Shown here: in pieces, positions 33,620 through 42,543 of the stretch
Position numbering within the stretch: position 1 is the stretch's first letter
Layout of the letters: every line of letters starts with the position of its first letter
Source: an uncultured Rhodospirillales bacterium
GTDB lineage: Bacteria; Pseudomonadota; Alphaproteobacteria; Azospirillales; Azospirillaceae
Reading direction: 5' to 3'
Assembly: GCA_903931735.1 (NCBI GenBank)
Contig: CAIZDL010000075.1
Coordinates: 1-50,979, forward strand
DNA length: 50,979 nt
Program-made: the position numbers and the translations under genes
Notes under the pieces: model-generated
What the model saw: only the letters and a program-made list of their open reading frames with translations
Told to the model about the DNA's origin: nothing
Database searches by the model: none

Positions 33620-33719
33620 TTGCAAGAGCGAAGAAGGCAAAAAGGCGTGGGGGATTTGCCACGCCTGTTGGTCTTTTCGGCTATGAAGGCTATCAAGGGT
33701 GCGTCGCGGCACTTATAAT
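33620..33719 (+). promoter_or_regulatory. Divergent phaR/phaE control region
   Basis: Contains TTGCAA (33620-33625), a TGC/GCA-type site of the kind PhaR binds in other bacteria, a perfect hairpin AGGCGTGG-N8-CCACGCCT (33643-33666), and a consensus TATAAT (33714-33719) seven bases before ATG 33727. The -35 is poor. The tight spacing hints at a leaderless mRNA. Confidence 0.4.
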
Positions 33720-33726
33720 GGCTGGC

Positions 33727-34272
33727 ATGACCGACCCGATCGAACCAGAAGCTCCGTCTTTGGAGGCGTTGTCCCGGCGTTATCTGGACCTCTGGCAGGA
33801 CCAATGGGCGGCGGTTGCCGCAGATCCGGTCACGGCGGAGAATGTTACGCGCTGGTTCCAGATCATGGCGCAAGGGGTTGCCGCGTTTTCGCCGTTTGCG
33901 GGCTTGACCGGCGGTTCAGGAACCGGTTGGGATACGCGGCCGGTTTCGTCGCCATCATCACAGGACCCTTCATGGTTTCCCTTCCCGCCATTCACAACCG
34001 CCAAACCGGCGCCTGGAGTCGCTCCAGGCGGGTCGGCTGGCGGGGGGGCGGGTCGTGACGGATCAGCATCCTCCCCTTCCACCCCCGCCGGGGCCACGCC
34101 AGGGACCACGCCCACTGGCGCTGCACGTAACGACGGCGCTGATGGTGCTGTTGACCTCGCCGGGCGGATTGCCGTTCTTGAAGGGCGGCTCGCTGCCATG
34201 GAAGCCGCCGCTGCGGGGGCGGGCGGCGGAAATCGGCCATCTCGTCGATTCCGTTGGCGGCGCGACCGGTAA
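33727..34272 (+). CDS. PhaE-like/PhaR-like PHA synthase accessory subunit
   Basis: The 181-residue protein begins MTDPIEPEAPSLEALSRRYLDLWQDQWAAV, like PHA synthase partner subunits and phasin-like proteins that start with a short amphipathic helix. A Gly/Ser/Pro/Ala linker follows, then a C-terminal coiled coil (DLAGRIAVLEGRLAAMEAAA, about 142-161) and a basic end. It overlaps the synthase gene by 218 bases in another frame. Composition and position next to a short synthase suggest a PhaE-type subunit of a class III-like enzyme, but similarity to named PhaE is weak, so the name is tentative. ATG 33718 is an alternative start; neither has a ribosome site. Confidence 0.55.
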   Translation: MTDPIEPEAPSLEALSRRYLDLWQDQWAAVAADPVTAENVTRWFQIMAQGVAAFSPFAGLTGGSGTGWDTRPVSSPSSQDPSWFPFPPFTTAKPAPGVAPGGSAGGGAGRDGSASSPSTPAGATPGTTPTGAARNDGADGAVDLAGRIAVLEGRLAAMEAAAAGAGGGNRPSRRFRWRRDR

Positions 34273-35305
34273 AGGCTTTTCTCGCGCGGTCGATCACGAG
34301 ATGCGGCGGCGGCTGGATTTGTTTTTCACCGGAGTCGAGCGCTATCGGCGCCACCCCTATCGCCGGGATCTGGCCGACCCGCCGGTGCTCTGGACCGAGG
34401 GGGGAACCCGGCTGCTGGACTTTGGCGGCGAGGGGCGGCCGGTGCTGTTTGTGCCGTCGCTGGTCAATCGCGCTTATATTCTCGATCTTTCGGCCAAACG
34501 CAGCCTGTTGCGCTGGCTGGCGACCGAGGGCGTTCGGCCGCTGCTGGTTGATTGGGGGATGCCGGGTGCGCTGGAGCGGCGTTACACCCTAACCGATTAT
34601 GTCGCAGGTCGGCTCGACCGGGCGCTCGATGCCGCGCTCGATGCCGTGGGCGGGCCGATGGCGACGGTTGGCTATTGCATGGGTGGGATGCTGGCGACCT
34701 CGCTCGCGCTGCGCCGCCGCCGCGATATCAGTGCGCTGTGCCTGATGGCGACTCCGTGGGATTTCAGCGGCGGCGAGGCTGGCAACGCCAAGGCCGCTTC
34801 GGCTTTGATGTCGGTGTTCGGCCCGGCCCTTGATGTTTGGGGCGAAATGCCGGTGGACGCTTTGCAAAGCATGTTCGCCCAAGTTGATCCGCTCTTGGCG
34901 CTGCGTAAGTTCAGCCAGTTTGGGCGACTCGAAGCCACATCCAGCCATGCGGCGAACTTTGTGGCGCTGGAGGACTGGTTGAACGACGGGATTCCCTTGG
35001 TCGCGGCGGTGGCGCGGGACTGTATCGCGGGTTGGTACGGCCGCAATGACCCGATGCAGGGCCGCTGGTTGATCGCGGGCCAACCGGTGGAGCCGCAAAA
35101 TATTCGCCAGCCGACCTTGGCCATGGTCCCCGCCAACGACAAAATCGTGCCGCCGGCCTCGGCCCTGGCGCTGGCTCGGCTGGTGCCCGGCGCCGAGATA
35201 AAAACGCCGTCTCTTGGCCACATCGGCATGGTGGTCAGCGCTGGCGCGCAAACGGCGGTTTGGCAGCCGATGGCCGCGTGGTTGCGGGGGCTTGGCGAAC
35301 GGTAG
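34055..35305 (+). CDS. phaC: Short PHA synthase (class III PhaC-like alpha/beta hydrolase)
   Basis: The 416-residue protein polymerises hydroxyacyl-CoA into PHA. The lipase-like box is GYCMGG (206-211) with nucleophile Cys208; Asp362 (PANDKIVP) and His389 (LGHIGMV) complete the triad. The DWGMPG motif (166-171) and the W-rich LVDWG region are also typical. It lacks the long N-terminal domain of class I enzymes (about 590 residues), so it resembles the short class III subunit. The start is GTG 34055, with GGGGGGG six bases upstream; conserved sequence (RPLALHVTTAL, PFLKGGSLPWKP) begins well inside the overlap, which argues that the overlap is real. Some alphaproteobacterial relatives may be depolymerase-like or granule-bound; the triad fits synthase best. 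Confidence 0.8.
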   Translation: MTDQHPPLPPPPGPRQGPRPLALHVTTALMVLLTSPGGLPFLKGGSLPWKPPLRGRAAEIGHLVDSVGGATGKGFSRAVDHEMRRRLDLFFTGVERYRRHPYRRDLADPPVLWTEGGTRLLDFGGEGRPVLFVPSLVNRAYILDLSAKRSLLRWLATEGVRPLLVDWGMPGALERRYTLTDYVAGRLDRALDAALDAVGGPMATVGYCMGGMLATSLALRRRRDISALCLMATPWDFSGGEAGNAKAASALMSVFGPALDVWGEMPVDALQSMFAQVDPLLALRKFSQFGRLEATSSHAANFVALEDWLNDGIPLVAAVARDCIAGWYGRNDPMQGRWLIAGQPVEPQNIRQPTLAMVPANDKIVPPASALALARLVPGAEIKTPSLGHIGMVVSAGAQTAVWQPMAAWLRGLGER

Positions 35306-35308
35306 AAG

Positions 35309-35341
35309 GTATGTGCATACGGATACCTCGCTATGGATACC
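35309..35341 (+). promoter_or_regulatory. Dyad and direct repeats before phaA
   Basis: GTATG-TG-CATAC (35309-35320) is followed by two GGATACC copies (35321-35327 and 35335-35341) 14 bases apart. This compact cluster starts four bases after the phaC stop in the 144-base gap before phaA, and could be a regulator site. Confidence 0.35.
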
Positions 35342-35449
35342 GTCATGCCTCACTAGGGCTTGCGCCGATACGGTCCGGCTCGTAATGTGGGCGCTCTCCA
35401 ATTCCGATTTTCCGGGCAATAAAACCAAGTCTGTGAGGAGCGTTACCCA

Positions 35450-36628
35450 ATGACCGATGTCGTCATCGTCGCCGCCACGCGCACCGCCGTTGGCAGTTTT
35501 AACGGAGTCCTGAGCGCGGTTCCGTCCTATACCCTCGGTGAAACCGTTATTCGTGAGTTGCTGAAGCGCGGGAAGCTCGACCCGAAGGAGATCGACGAGG
35601 TTATTCTCGGGCAGATTCTCATTGCGGGTTGCGGCCAGAACCCGGCCCGGATCGCTGCTGTCAATGCCGGCCTGCCGATCGAGTCCACCGCGTTTGGCAT
35701 CAACCAACTGTGTGGTTCCGGGTTGCGCGCGGTCGCGCTCGGCTTTCAGGCGATTCGCAATGGCGACGCTGATATCATCATCGCCGGCGGTCAGGAGAGC
35801 ATGACCCAGGCCCCGCATTTGATCCATCTGCGCAATGGCGTCAAGATGGGCACCGCGGAAATGCTCGATCACATGCTGCGCGATGCTTTGTGGGAGGGCT
35901 TTAGCGCTCTCGGTTACCATATGGGCAACACCGCCGAGAACGTTGCCAAAAAGTGGGGCCTCACCCGCGCTGAGCAGGACGAGTTGGCCCTGCGGTCCCA
36001 GAACAACGCCGAGGCGGCGCAAAAGGGCGGCAAGTTTAAAGACGAAATCGTGCCGCTGACCATCAAGGGCCGTAAGGGCGATGTGGTCGTCGATACCGAT
36101 GAGTTCCCCAAGCACGGCACCACTATGGAGTCGTTGGGCAAGCTCCGTCCGGCGTTCGACAAGGCCGGCACCGTCACCGCGGGCAACGCTTCGGGTATCA
36201 ACGATGGCGCCGCCGGCGTGGTGTTGATGAGCGCCGCCAACGCCGCCAAGCGTGGCCTCACCCCGCTCGCCCGGATTGTCAATTGGGCGACCGCTGGCGT
36301 CGACCCGTTGATCATGGGCACGGGGCCGATTCCGGCGAGCCGCAAGGTTCTCCAGAAGTCGGGCTGGAAGCACGACGATCTCGACCTGATCGAGGCCAAC
36401 GAGGCGTTTGCCGCCCAGGCGGTCGTGGTCAACAAGGAAATGGGCTGGGATCTCTCGAAGGTCAACGTCAATGGCGGCGCGATCGCGCTCGGCCATCCGG
36501 TTGGGGCTTCGGGTGCCCGCGTGCTCGTCACCCTGTTGCACGAGATGCAGAAGCGCGACGCCAAAAAGGGCTTGGCCACGCTGTGCATCGGTGGCGGCAT
36601 GGGCATCGCGCTGACTGTTGAGCGTTAA
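35450..36628 (+). CDS. phaA: Acetyl-CoA acetyltransferase (beta-ketothiolase)
   Basis: The 392-residue thiolase joins two acetyl-CoA to acetoacetyl-CoA, the first step of PHB synthesis. Catalytic residues are Cys88 (NQLCGSGLRA), His349 (GHPVGASG) and Cys379 (LCIGGGMG). Motifs GGQESMTQAPH and EAFAAQAV are typical of biosynthetic thiolases. TGAGGAG gives a ribosome site 12 bases before ATG 35450. No acetoacetyl-CoA reductase (phaB) follows, so that gene must be elsewhere. A terminator follows. Confidence 0.95.
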   Translation: MTDVVIVAATRTAVGSFNGVLSAVPSYTLGETVIRELLKRGKLDPKEIDEVILGQILIAGCGQNPARIAAVNAGLPIESTAFGINQLCGSGLRAVALGFQAIRNGDADIIIAGGQESMTQAPHLIHLRNGVKMGTAEMLDHMLRDALWEGFSALGYHMGNTAENVAKKWGLTRAEQDELALRSQNNAEAAQKGGKFKDEIVPLTIKGRKGDVVVDTDEFPKHGTTMESLGKLRPAFDKAGTVTAGNASGINDGAAGVVLMSAANAAKRGLTPLARIVNWATAGVDPLIMGTGPIPASRKVLQKSGWKHDDLDLIEANEAFAAQAVVVNKEMGWDLSKVNVNGGAIALGHPVGASGARVLVTLLHEMQKRDAKKGLATLCIGGGMGIALTVER

Positions 36629-36652
36629 TTGTTGCAAATACGCTAAAAATGC

Positions 36653-36693
36653 GGGGCGGGCAGTCGGTTGCGGCGGCCCGCCCCTCGCTTTTT
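36653..36693 (+). terminator. Intrinsic terminator of phaA
   Basis: GGGGCGGGC (36653-36661) pairs with GCCCGCCCC (36676-36684) and a T5 run follows after four bases. Confidence 0.8.
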
Positions 36694-36707
36694 CAGGGCG
36701 CTGACAG

Positions 36708-37157
36708 ATGCAAAGAGAATATCCCAGCCGGCCGTGGGTCGGGGTCGGCGTCGTGGTTTGGCGTGATGATGAGGTGCTGCTGATCAGGCGGGGCTCGCAG
36801 CCTCAGCGCGATCAGTGGGGGTTGCCCGGGGGTGCTCAGGCGCTGGGCGAGACGTTGTTTGAGGCCGCCATACGCGAGGTTCAAGAGGAAACCGGCCTCT
36901 TGGTGACGCCGACCGGGGTTATTACGGCCTGCGATGGGATCAGCCGCGATGAAACCGGACGCGTTTGCTACCACTATACATTGGTCGAGGTTGCCGCGAC
37001 CTGTGACGACCACGCCGACCCCCAGGCCGGCGATGATGCCCTCGACGCGCGCTGGGTTCATGTTGAAGAGGTTCATACCCTGATCGGTTGGGATGAAACC
37101 TTGCGGGTGATTATGGTATCGGCCGAACAGCGACGGGCTCCGGGCGGCTCCCGGTGA
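36708..37157 (+). CDS. NUDIX hydrolase
   Basis: The 149-residue protein carries a complete Nudix box, G42-x5-E48-x7-RE(56-57)-x2-EE-x-G, within GGAQALGETLFEAAIREVQE. The preceding WGLPGG is typical of ADP-ribose pyrophosphatase or MutT-like enzymes. It hydrolyses a nucleoside diphosphate linked to another group; the substrate cannot be read from sequence. The start follows the phaA terminator directly, and the stop overlaps a possible GTG start of the next gene. Confidence 0.9.
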   Translation: MQREYPSRPWVGVGVVVWRDDEVLLIRRGSQPQRDQWGLPGGAQALGETLFEAAIREVQEETGLLVTPTGVITACDGISRDETGRVCYHYTLVEVAATCDDHADPQAGDDALDARWVHVEEVHTLIGWDETLRVIMVSAEQRRAPGGSR

Positions 37158-37171
37158 GGGAAGGAAAAGAG

Positions 37172-37774
37172 ATGGTTATGGCGCAGCGTTTGGCCGGTGT
37201 TGTCGAGCGGGTCTCAAAATTGGCCCTGGTTGCCGTAATCGCTTTGGCGCTGGTGGCCCCCCCGGCCGTTGCCGTGGCTTCCACCCCCGAGGCGAGCGCG
37301 CCCGCCGCAGCGGATGGGTCGCAGGCGGTGGAGCCGTGGAAGATCGGGCTGGGGAAAACCTTCACCTACCGCATCGCGGCGTCGATCGATGCGTTGGTGG
37401 TGGGGTATTTGTATACCGGCAGCCTGCTTGGCGGCGGTGGCATCGCGCTGTTTAACGCCGTGGTGTCCAGCACGCTTTACGATCTTCATGAACTGGGGTG
37501 GAGCAATTACGGCCCCGACCCGCAAGCGGTCGACCCGGTTCAGCTCGGGCTCTGGAAAACAGTTAGCTATCGCTGTATCAGCATCGCCAACGTGTTGGCG
37601 ACCGGGCTGTTTTTCACCGGCAACTTCTGGCTTTCCAGCGGATTAGCCTTGGGCAACGCGGTGATCGACAGCACGATTTACTTCTTCCACGAACTCGCCT
37701 GGAGCTACTGGGGCCCCCCGGTCCAACACGACCGCCCGGCCCTCGCCCCCGCCATGGCCCATAAAGAAGGGTGA
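37172..37774 (+). CDS. Membrane protein with two DUF2061 domains
   Basis: The 200-residue product has an N-terminal hydrophobic segment ending AVAVAS (signal peptide or anchor), then two copies of the DUF2061 unit: KTFTYRIAASIDALVVGYLY and KTVSYRCISIANVLATGLFF, each ending HELGWSNYG or HELAWSYWG. Each unit holds two hydrophobic helices. DUF2061 proteins are small membrane proteins of unknown role, sometimes encoded near sulfur-assimilation genes. ATG 37172 has AAGGA about six bases upstream and is preferred over the GTG at 37154. Confidence 0.8.
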   Translation: MVMAQRLAGVVERVSKLALVAVIALALVAPPAVAVASTPEASAPAAADGSQAVEPWKIGLGKTFTYRIAASIDALVVGYLYTGSLLGGGGIALFNAVVSSTLYDLHELGWSNYGPDPQAVDPVQLGLWKTVSYRCISIANVLATGLFFTGNFWLSSGLALGNAVIDSTIYFFHELAWSYWGPPVQHDRPALAPAMAHKEG

Positions 37775-37813
37775 GCGGGGGGGTGATCAATCGCCCCTTC
37801 GCACAAACCTCGG

Positions 37814-38914
37814 TTACACATTAAACCTAAAGTGGAAGATGTCGCCGTCCTGGACGATGTATTCTTTGCCTTCCTGGCGCATCTTTCCGGCGTCTTTGCA
37901 GGCTTGTTCGCCGCCGAGTTCGACGAAGGCATCGTAGGCGATGGTTTCGGCGCGAATGAAGCCGCGTTCAAAGTCGGTGTGGATCGCGCCGGCAGCTTCT
38001 GGGGCGCGGGCGTTTCGGTGGACGGTCCAGGCGCGGGCTTCTTTTGGGCCAACAGTGAAAAATGTGATTAAATCGAGCAGGCTGTAGCCGGCGCGGATCA
38101 CGCGGTTAAGGCCGGTTTCGTCCATGTCCAGGGCGGCCAGAAACTCGCGTTTTTCTTCGGGGTCGCTGAGTTGGGCGACCTCCGACTCGATGGCGGCCGA
38201 AATCACCACCGAGGCGGCGCCTTGGGCCGCCGCCATTGCCGCGACCTTGGCCGAAAGGCTGTTTCCGGCAGCGGCCGAGGCTTCCTCCACGTTGCAAACA
38301 AACAGCACCGGCTTTGCGGTCAGCAGTTGCAGCGAGCGCCACAGGGGCTTGTCTTCGTCGGCAATTTTGAGAGTGCGGGCCGGCTTTCCCGCTTGAAGCG
38401 CGGCGAGTGCCGGCTCCATCAAGGCGGCGAGGGCTTTGGCGTCCTTGTCACCGCCTTTGGCTTTCTTTTGCGCGGCGTAGAGCCGGCGGTCGAGCGAGTC
38501 GAGGTCGGCGAGCATCAACTCGGTTTCGACGGTTTCAGCGTCTCGCAGCGGGTCGATGTTGCCCTCGACATGGGTGATGTCGTCATCCTCGAAGCAGCGC
38601 AGCACATGGAGGATGGCGTCCACCTCGCGGATGTTGGCCAAAAACTGGTTGCCCAGCCCTTCACCCTTGGACGCGCCCCGAATCAAGCCCGCGATATCCA
38701 CAAACTCCAACTGAGTCGGGATGATTTTGGCGGATTTGGCGATCGCACAGACTTTTTCCAGCCGTGGGTCCGGCACACCGACTCGGCCGACGTTCGGCTC
38801 CTTGGTGCAAAACGGAAAATTGGCCGCCTCGGCCGCCTGGGTGGCGGTGAGCGCATTAAAAAGAGTCGATTTGCCGACATTGGGCAGGCCGACGATGCCG
38901 CAATTGAAACCCAT
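37814..38914 (-). CDS. ychF: Redox-regulated/ribosome-associated P-loop ATPase YchF (OLA1 family)
   Basis: The 366-residue Obg-like protein shows G1 GLPNVGKST (8-16), G3 DIAGLI, and the NVE(E) motif that replaces NKxD and gives ATP preference. The C-terminal TGS-like domain covers about 280-366 and ends FHFRFNV. It is near-universal and binds ribosomes. A -35/-10 pair (38981-38953) lies just upstream. No oddities. Confidence 0.95.
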   Translation of the reverse strand: MGFNCGIVGLPNVGKSTLFNALTATQAAEAANFPFCTKEPNVGRVGVPDPRLEKVCAIAKSAKIIPTQLEFVDIAGLIRGASKGEGLGNQFLANIREVDAILHVLRCFEDDDITHVEGNIDPLRDAETVETELMLADLDSLDRRLYAAQKKAKGGDKDAKALAALMEPALAALQAGKPARTLKIADEDKPLWRSLQLLTAKPVLFVCNVEEASAAAGNSLSAKVAAMAAAQGAASVVISAAIESEVAQLSDPEEKREFLAALDMDETGLNRVIRAGYSLLDLITFFTVGPKEARAWTVHRNARAPEAAGAIHTDFERGFIRAETIAYDAFVELGGEQACKDAGKMRQEGKEYIVQDGDIFHFRFNV

Positions 38915-38952
38915 TGGTCTGGTCTTCGCTTTCGGGGGAAACAGTTGGGCGG

Positions 38953-38981
38953 GTTATGCTACGCCGGGCGCCAAAGCGCAA
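38953..38981 (-). promoter_or_regulatory. Candidate promoter of ychF
   Basis: TTGCGC (38981-38976), 17 bases, CATAAC (38958-38953), 39 bases before the ychF start. Between it and dnaE is GTGGGGGG-AG-CCCCCCTCAC (38989-39008), a hairpin overlapping the dnaE stop without a T-run. Confidence 0.45.
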
Positions 38982-39004
38982 ATGGCAAGTGGGGGGAGCC
39001 CCCC

Positions 39005-42000
39005 TCACATCTCATGCAGCTCCACCCCCTTCAGCGCTTTCAGGGCGGCGCGGTCTTTGGGGGTGAGGGTGTAGGTGGCGGCAAGGTCGATATCCACCTC
39101 CTGAAAGGCGGTGGTTTCAATCGAAAGGCTGATCTTGGCCTTGCCCCGGCCGAGTTGGTCGATAATGGCTTTGAGCGCGGGCAGCGGGTCGGCTTCAGTG
39201 AGGAGCAGCCGAATTCCCTCGGCAACCTTGGCGGCTTCCTCCTCCAAGGACTTAACCGATTGGCAGGTGAGGCGCAACTCCTCGCCTTGCCGTTGCACAT
39301 CCACGGCGAGTAGCACGGCGGTGCCGGGCACCAGAAGCTCGCGGGTTTGGGCCAGGGTCTCTTGAAACAGCGTAACCTCAAAAACGCCGCTGGCATCGGA
39401 AAGGGAGCAGAAAGCGAAACGATTGCCGCTTTTGGCGGTTCGTTCTTGTTTAGCAATGATAATTCCAGCCATCGAATAGCGGGTGGAGCCGCCTCCTGCC
39501 AGCTTTCCCGGCAAGTCCGCCACCCGCACCGTGTTCAGGCGACGCAGCGGCCCGGAGTAGGCGTCAAGCGGGTGGGCGGAGAGATAGAAGCCGATGGCAT
39601 CGAACTCGTGTTTCAGTTTTTCCAGTGTGTCCCAGGCGGGCGCGCTGGCGAGGTTGGGTTCCTTCAGGGCCGGGCCGCCAAAGCCGCCAAAAAGGCTGAC
39701 CTGCCCGCTCTCGGTTTCTGCGGCGATGGATTGTCCATAGCGCATCAAGGTTTCCACCGAGCCCAGAACGCGCGCCCGGTTGGGCTCCAGCCCATCGAAG
39801 GCGCCGGCTTTGGTCAGGTTCTCCAGTTGCCGCTTGTTGACAGCTTTGGTATCGAGACGGCGGGCAAGATCGTAAAGGTCGTGGTAGGGGCCGTTGGCGG
39901 CGCGCTCGCCCACCAGCCCCTTCATGGCAACCGCCCCCACACCCTTGACTGCCGCCAGGGCATAGCGGATTGTCTGTTCGCCCCCATCAGTCATTTCGAC
40001 TGCGAAAACATCCTTGGATCGGTTGATATCTGGCGTCAGCAGCTTGATCCCTTGGCGCACCAGCTCTTGGCGGAACACGTTGAGCTTGTCGGTGTTGCCA
40101 ATGTCGAGGGTCATGGAGGCGGCCAGGAAGGCAACCGGGTGATTGGCCTTGAGCCATGCGGTTTGGTAGGCGACCAGGGCATAGGCGGCGGCATGGCTCT
40201 TGTTGAAGCCGTAGCCGGCGAATTTATTCACCTGATCGAAAATCATTCCGGCTTGAGAGGGATCGACCTTGCGCTCTTTTGCACCATCAATGAACAATTG
40301 CCGTTGGGCGTCCATTTCAGCCTGAATCTTTTTGCCCATTGCCCGGCGCAAGAGATCGGCGCCGCCCAGGGTATAGCCCGACAGGACTTGAGCGATTTGC
40401 ATCACCTGTTCCTGGTAAATCATAATGCCGAAGGTTTCCTTTAAAATACCTTCGAGCGAGGGGTGAAGATAGTCGGGCGCCTCCTCGCCATTTTTGACCC
40501 GAATGTATTTGGGGATATTGTCCATTGGGCCGGGGCGATAAAGCGCGACCAGCGCGATGATGTCTTCAAAACGGTTGGGCTTCAGGCGGCGCAGCACATC
40601 GCGCATCCCCGAACTTTCAAGCTGGAACACCCCGGTGGTTTCGGCCCGGCTGAGCAGCGCGTAGGTCTTGGGGTCATCGAGCGGCAACCCGGCGATGTCG
40701 ATGCCGCCCCCGGCCAGCTCCACCGCTTTTTCGATGACGGTGAGGGTCTTCAGGCCGAGAAAGTCGAACTTTACCAAGCCAGCCTGCTCGACATATTTCA
40801 TGTTGAACTGGGTGACAGGCATGTCGGAGCGCGGGTCGCGGTAGAGCGGCACCAGCCGGTCGAGCGGGCGGTCGGCGATTACGACTCCGGCGGCATGGGT
40901 CGAGGCGTGGCGGTAAAGTCCCTCCAGTTTGATCGCAATCCCCATCATGCGGCCGACGGCGGCGTCGCCATCGCGGTGGGATTGAAGTTGCGGCTCGCCG
41001 TCGATGGCCTGTTGCAGGGTGACCGGATTGGCCGGATTGTTGGGGACCAGTTTGCAAATGCGGTCCACTTGGCCCAGCGGCAGTTGCAGCACCCGGCCCA
41101 CGTCGCGCAGCACCGCGCGGGCTTGCAGCTTGCCAAACGTGATGATCTGGGCCACCCGATCCGGCCCATAGCGGCGCTGGACATACCGAATCACTTCGTC
41201 CCGGCGGTCTTGGCAAAAATCGATGTCGAAGTCGGGCATCGAGACCCGCTCGGGGTTGAGAAAGCGCTCGAACAGCAGGCCAAAGCGCAAGGGATCGAGA
41301 TCGGTGATCGTCAGTGACCACGCCACCACCGAGCCGGCGCCTGAACCGCGCCCCGGGCCAACCGGAATTCCATGTTGTTTTGCCCACTTGATAAAGTCGG
41401 CGACAATGAGGAAGTAGCCGGGAAACCCCATTTTTTCGATGACGTTCAGCTCAAAATCCAGCCGCTCCCGATAGCTGGCGGCGGCGCTGGCGTCGATCGT
41501 GCGCAGACGCAGGGTGAGGCCGGTGTGGGCCTGGCTCCGTAACTCGTCGGCCTCGCTGTGCCCGGCGTTGATCGCCTCGGTGAACGGCGGCAAAATTGGC
41601 TTGATCGGCTGTAACAGGAAGGAGCAGCGGCGGGCGATGACCAGGGTGTTATCCACCGCCTCAGGCAGGTCGGCGAACAGCTCGCGCATTTCGGCGGCGG
41701 ATTTGAACCGATGGTCGGGAGTGACCCGGCGTCGCTCGGCTTCTGCGACATACCGGCCGTCGGCGATACAGAGTAACGCATCGTGGGCCTGATACATGCT
41801 GGCGTCGGAAAAATAGCAATCGTTGGTCGCCACCAGCGGCAGGCCAAACTCATAGGCGAGGGTGATCAGCGCCGGCTCTACCCGGTCTTCGATGGCGCCG
41901 AGGCCGCTGGCGTCTTCCCGGCTGTTGTGCCGCATCAGCTCGACATAGAGCCGGCCGGGAAAGAGTGTCATCAGGCGGTGAAGCAGCGCGCGCGCCGCTG

Positions 42001-42475
42001 GCTCTTGCCCGGTCGCCAGCGCTTGGCCGACCGGCCCGCCCGGCCCACCGGTCAACGCGATCAGGCCTGCGCTGGCGTCTTCAAGGTCGGTGAGGGTGAT
42101 TTGAGGTGTTTCGGCGGATTCGCTCTCGATGAACGCCTTGCTCACCAGCCGCATCAAGTTGGCGTAGCCGGCTTGGTTTTGCACCAGGAGCAGCAAATGG
42201 TCGGGCGCTGCGGGTTTGGCGGCGCCGGGACCGGTCCCGGTTTTTGGGCCGGTGTGGCGCAGGTTGATCTGGCAACCGATAATCGGCTGCACCCCGCCCT
42301 CGGCCGCAGCCAGCGCGAATTCCAGCGCGCCGAACATATTCCCCGAGTCGGTGATCGCCACCGCCGGCATGGAATGCTTTTGGCAGAGCTTGATCAGCTC
42401 TTTGACTTTGATCGCCCCCTCCGCCAGCGAATAGGCCGAATGAACGCGCAGGTGAACAAAATCGGCGTGGGGCAT
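39005..42475 (-). CDS. dnaE: DNA polymerase III alpha subunit
   Basis: The 1156-residue replicative polymerase starts with a PHP domain (about 1-290, FVHLRVHSAYSLAEGAIKV), then the palm with PDFDIDF (about 408-416) carrying two of three catalytic Asp, the fingers with SHAAAYALVAYQTAWLKANHP, tandem HhH motifs (YALAAVKGVGAVAMKGLVGER) and an OB domain near 975-1060. It lies alone between ychF and the phasin gene. The start ATG 42475 was chosen because conservation begins there; GTG 42487 has no ribosome site. Length is normal for dnaE1; ImuB/ImuA neighbours that would mark dnaE2 are absent. Confidence 0.96.
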   Translation of the reverse strand: MPHADFVHLRVHSAYSLAEGAIKVKELIKLCQKHSMPAVAITDSGNMFGALEFALAAAEGGVQPIIGCQINLRHTGPKTGTGPGAAKPAAPDHLLLLVQNQAGYANLMRLVSKAFIESESAETPQITLTDLEDASAGLIALTGGPGGPVGQALATGQEPAARALLHRLMTLFPGRLYVELMRHNSREDASGLGAIEDRVEPALITLAYEFGLPLVATNDCYFSDASMYQAHDALLCIADGRYVAEAERRRVTPDHRFKSAAEMRELFADLPEAVDNTLVIARRCSFLLQPIKPILPPFTEAINAGHSEADELRSQAHTGLTLRLRTIDASAAASYRERLDFELNVIEKMGFPGYFLIVADFIKWAKQHGIPVGPGRGSGAGSVVAWSLTITDLDPLRFGLLFERFLNPERVSMPDFDIDFCQDRRDEVIRYVQRRYGPDRVAQIITFGKLQARAVLRDVGRVLQLPLGQVDRICKLVPNNPANPVTLQQAIDGEPQLQSHRDGDAAVGRMMGIAIKLEGLYRHASTHAAGVVIADRPLDRLVPLYRDPRSDMPVTQFNMKYVEQAGLVKFDFLGLKTLTVIEKAVELAGGGIDIAGLPLDDPKTYALLSRAETTGVFQLESSGMRDVLRRLKPNRFEDIIALVALYRPGPMDNIPKYIRVKNGEEAPDYLHPSLEGILKETFGIMIYQEQVMQIAQVLSGYTLGGADLLRRAMGKKIQAEMDAQRQLFIDGAKERKVDPSQAGMIFDQVNKFAGYGFNKSHAAAYALVAYQTAWLKANHPVAFLAASMTLDIGNTDKLNVFRQELVRQGIKLLTPDINRSKDVFAVEMTDGGEQTIRYALAAVKGVGAVAMKGLVGERAANGPYHDLYDLARRLDTKAVNKRQLENLTKAGAFDGLEPNRARVLGSVETLMRYGQSIAAETESGQVSLFGGFGGPALKEPNLASAPAWDTLEKLKHEFDAIGFYLSAHPLDAYSGPLRRLNTVRVADLPGKLAGGGSTRYSMAGIIIAKQERTAKSGNRFAFCSLSDASGVFEVTLFQETLAQTRELLVPGTAVLLAVDVQRQGEELRLTCQSVKSLEEEAAKVAEGIRLLLTEADPLPALKAIIDQLGRGKAKISLSIETTAFQEVDIDLAATYTLTPKDRAALKALKGVELHEM

Positions 42476-42543
42476 GGCTCTCGGCACTCAGAAGGAAACA
42501 TGGCGCAGCACCGCTCCGCCATGTCCCTTGGTTGAGGGCGGGC

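Noticed and set aside
38989-39008. dnaE intrinsic terminator
   Set aside because: The GC hairpin overlaps the stop codon and lacks a T-run on the - strand.
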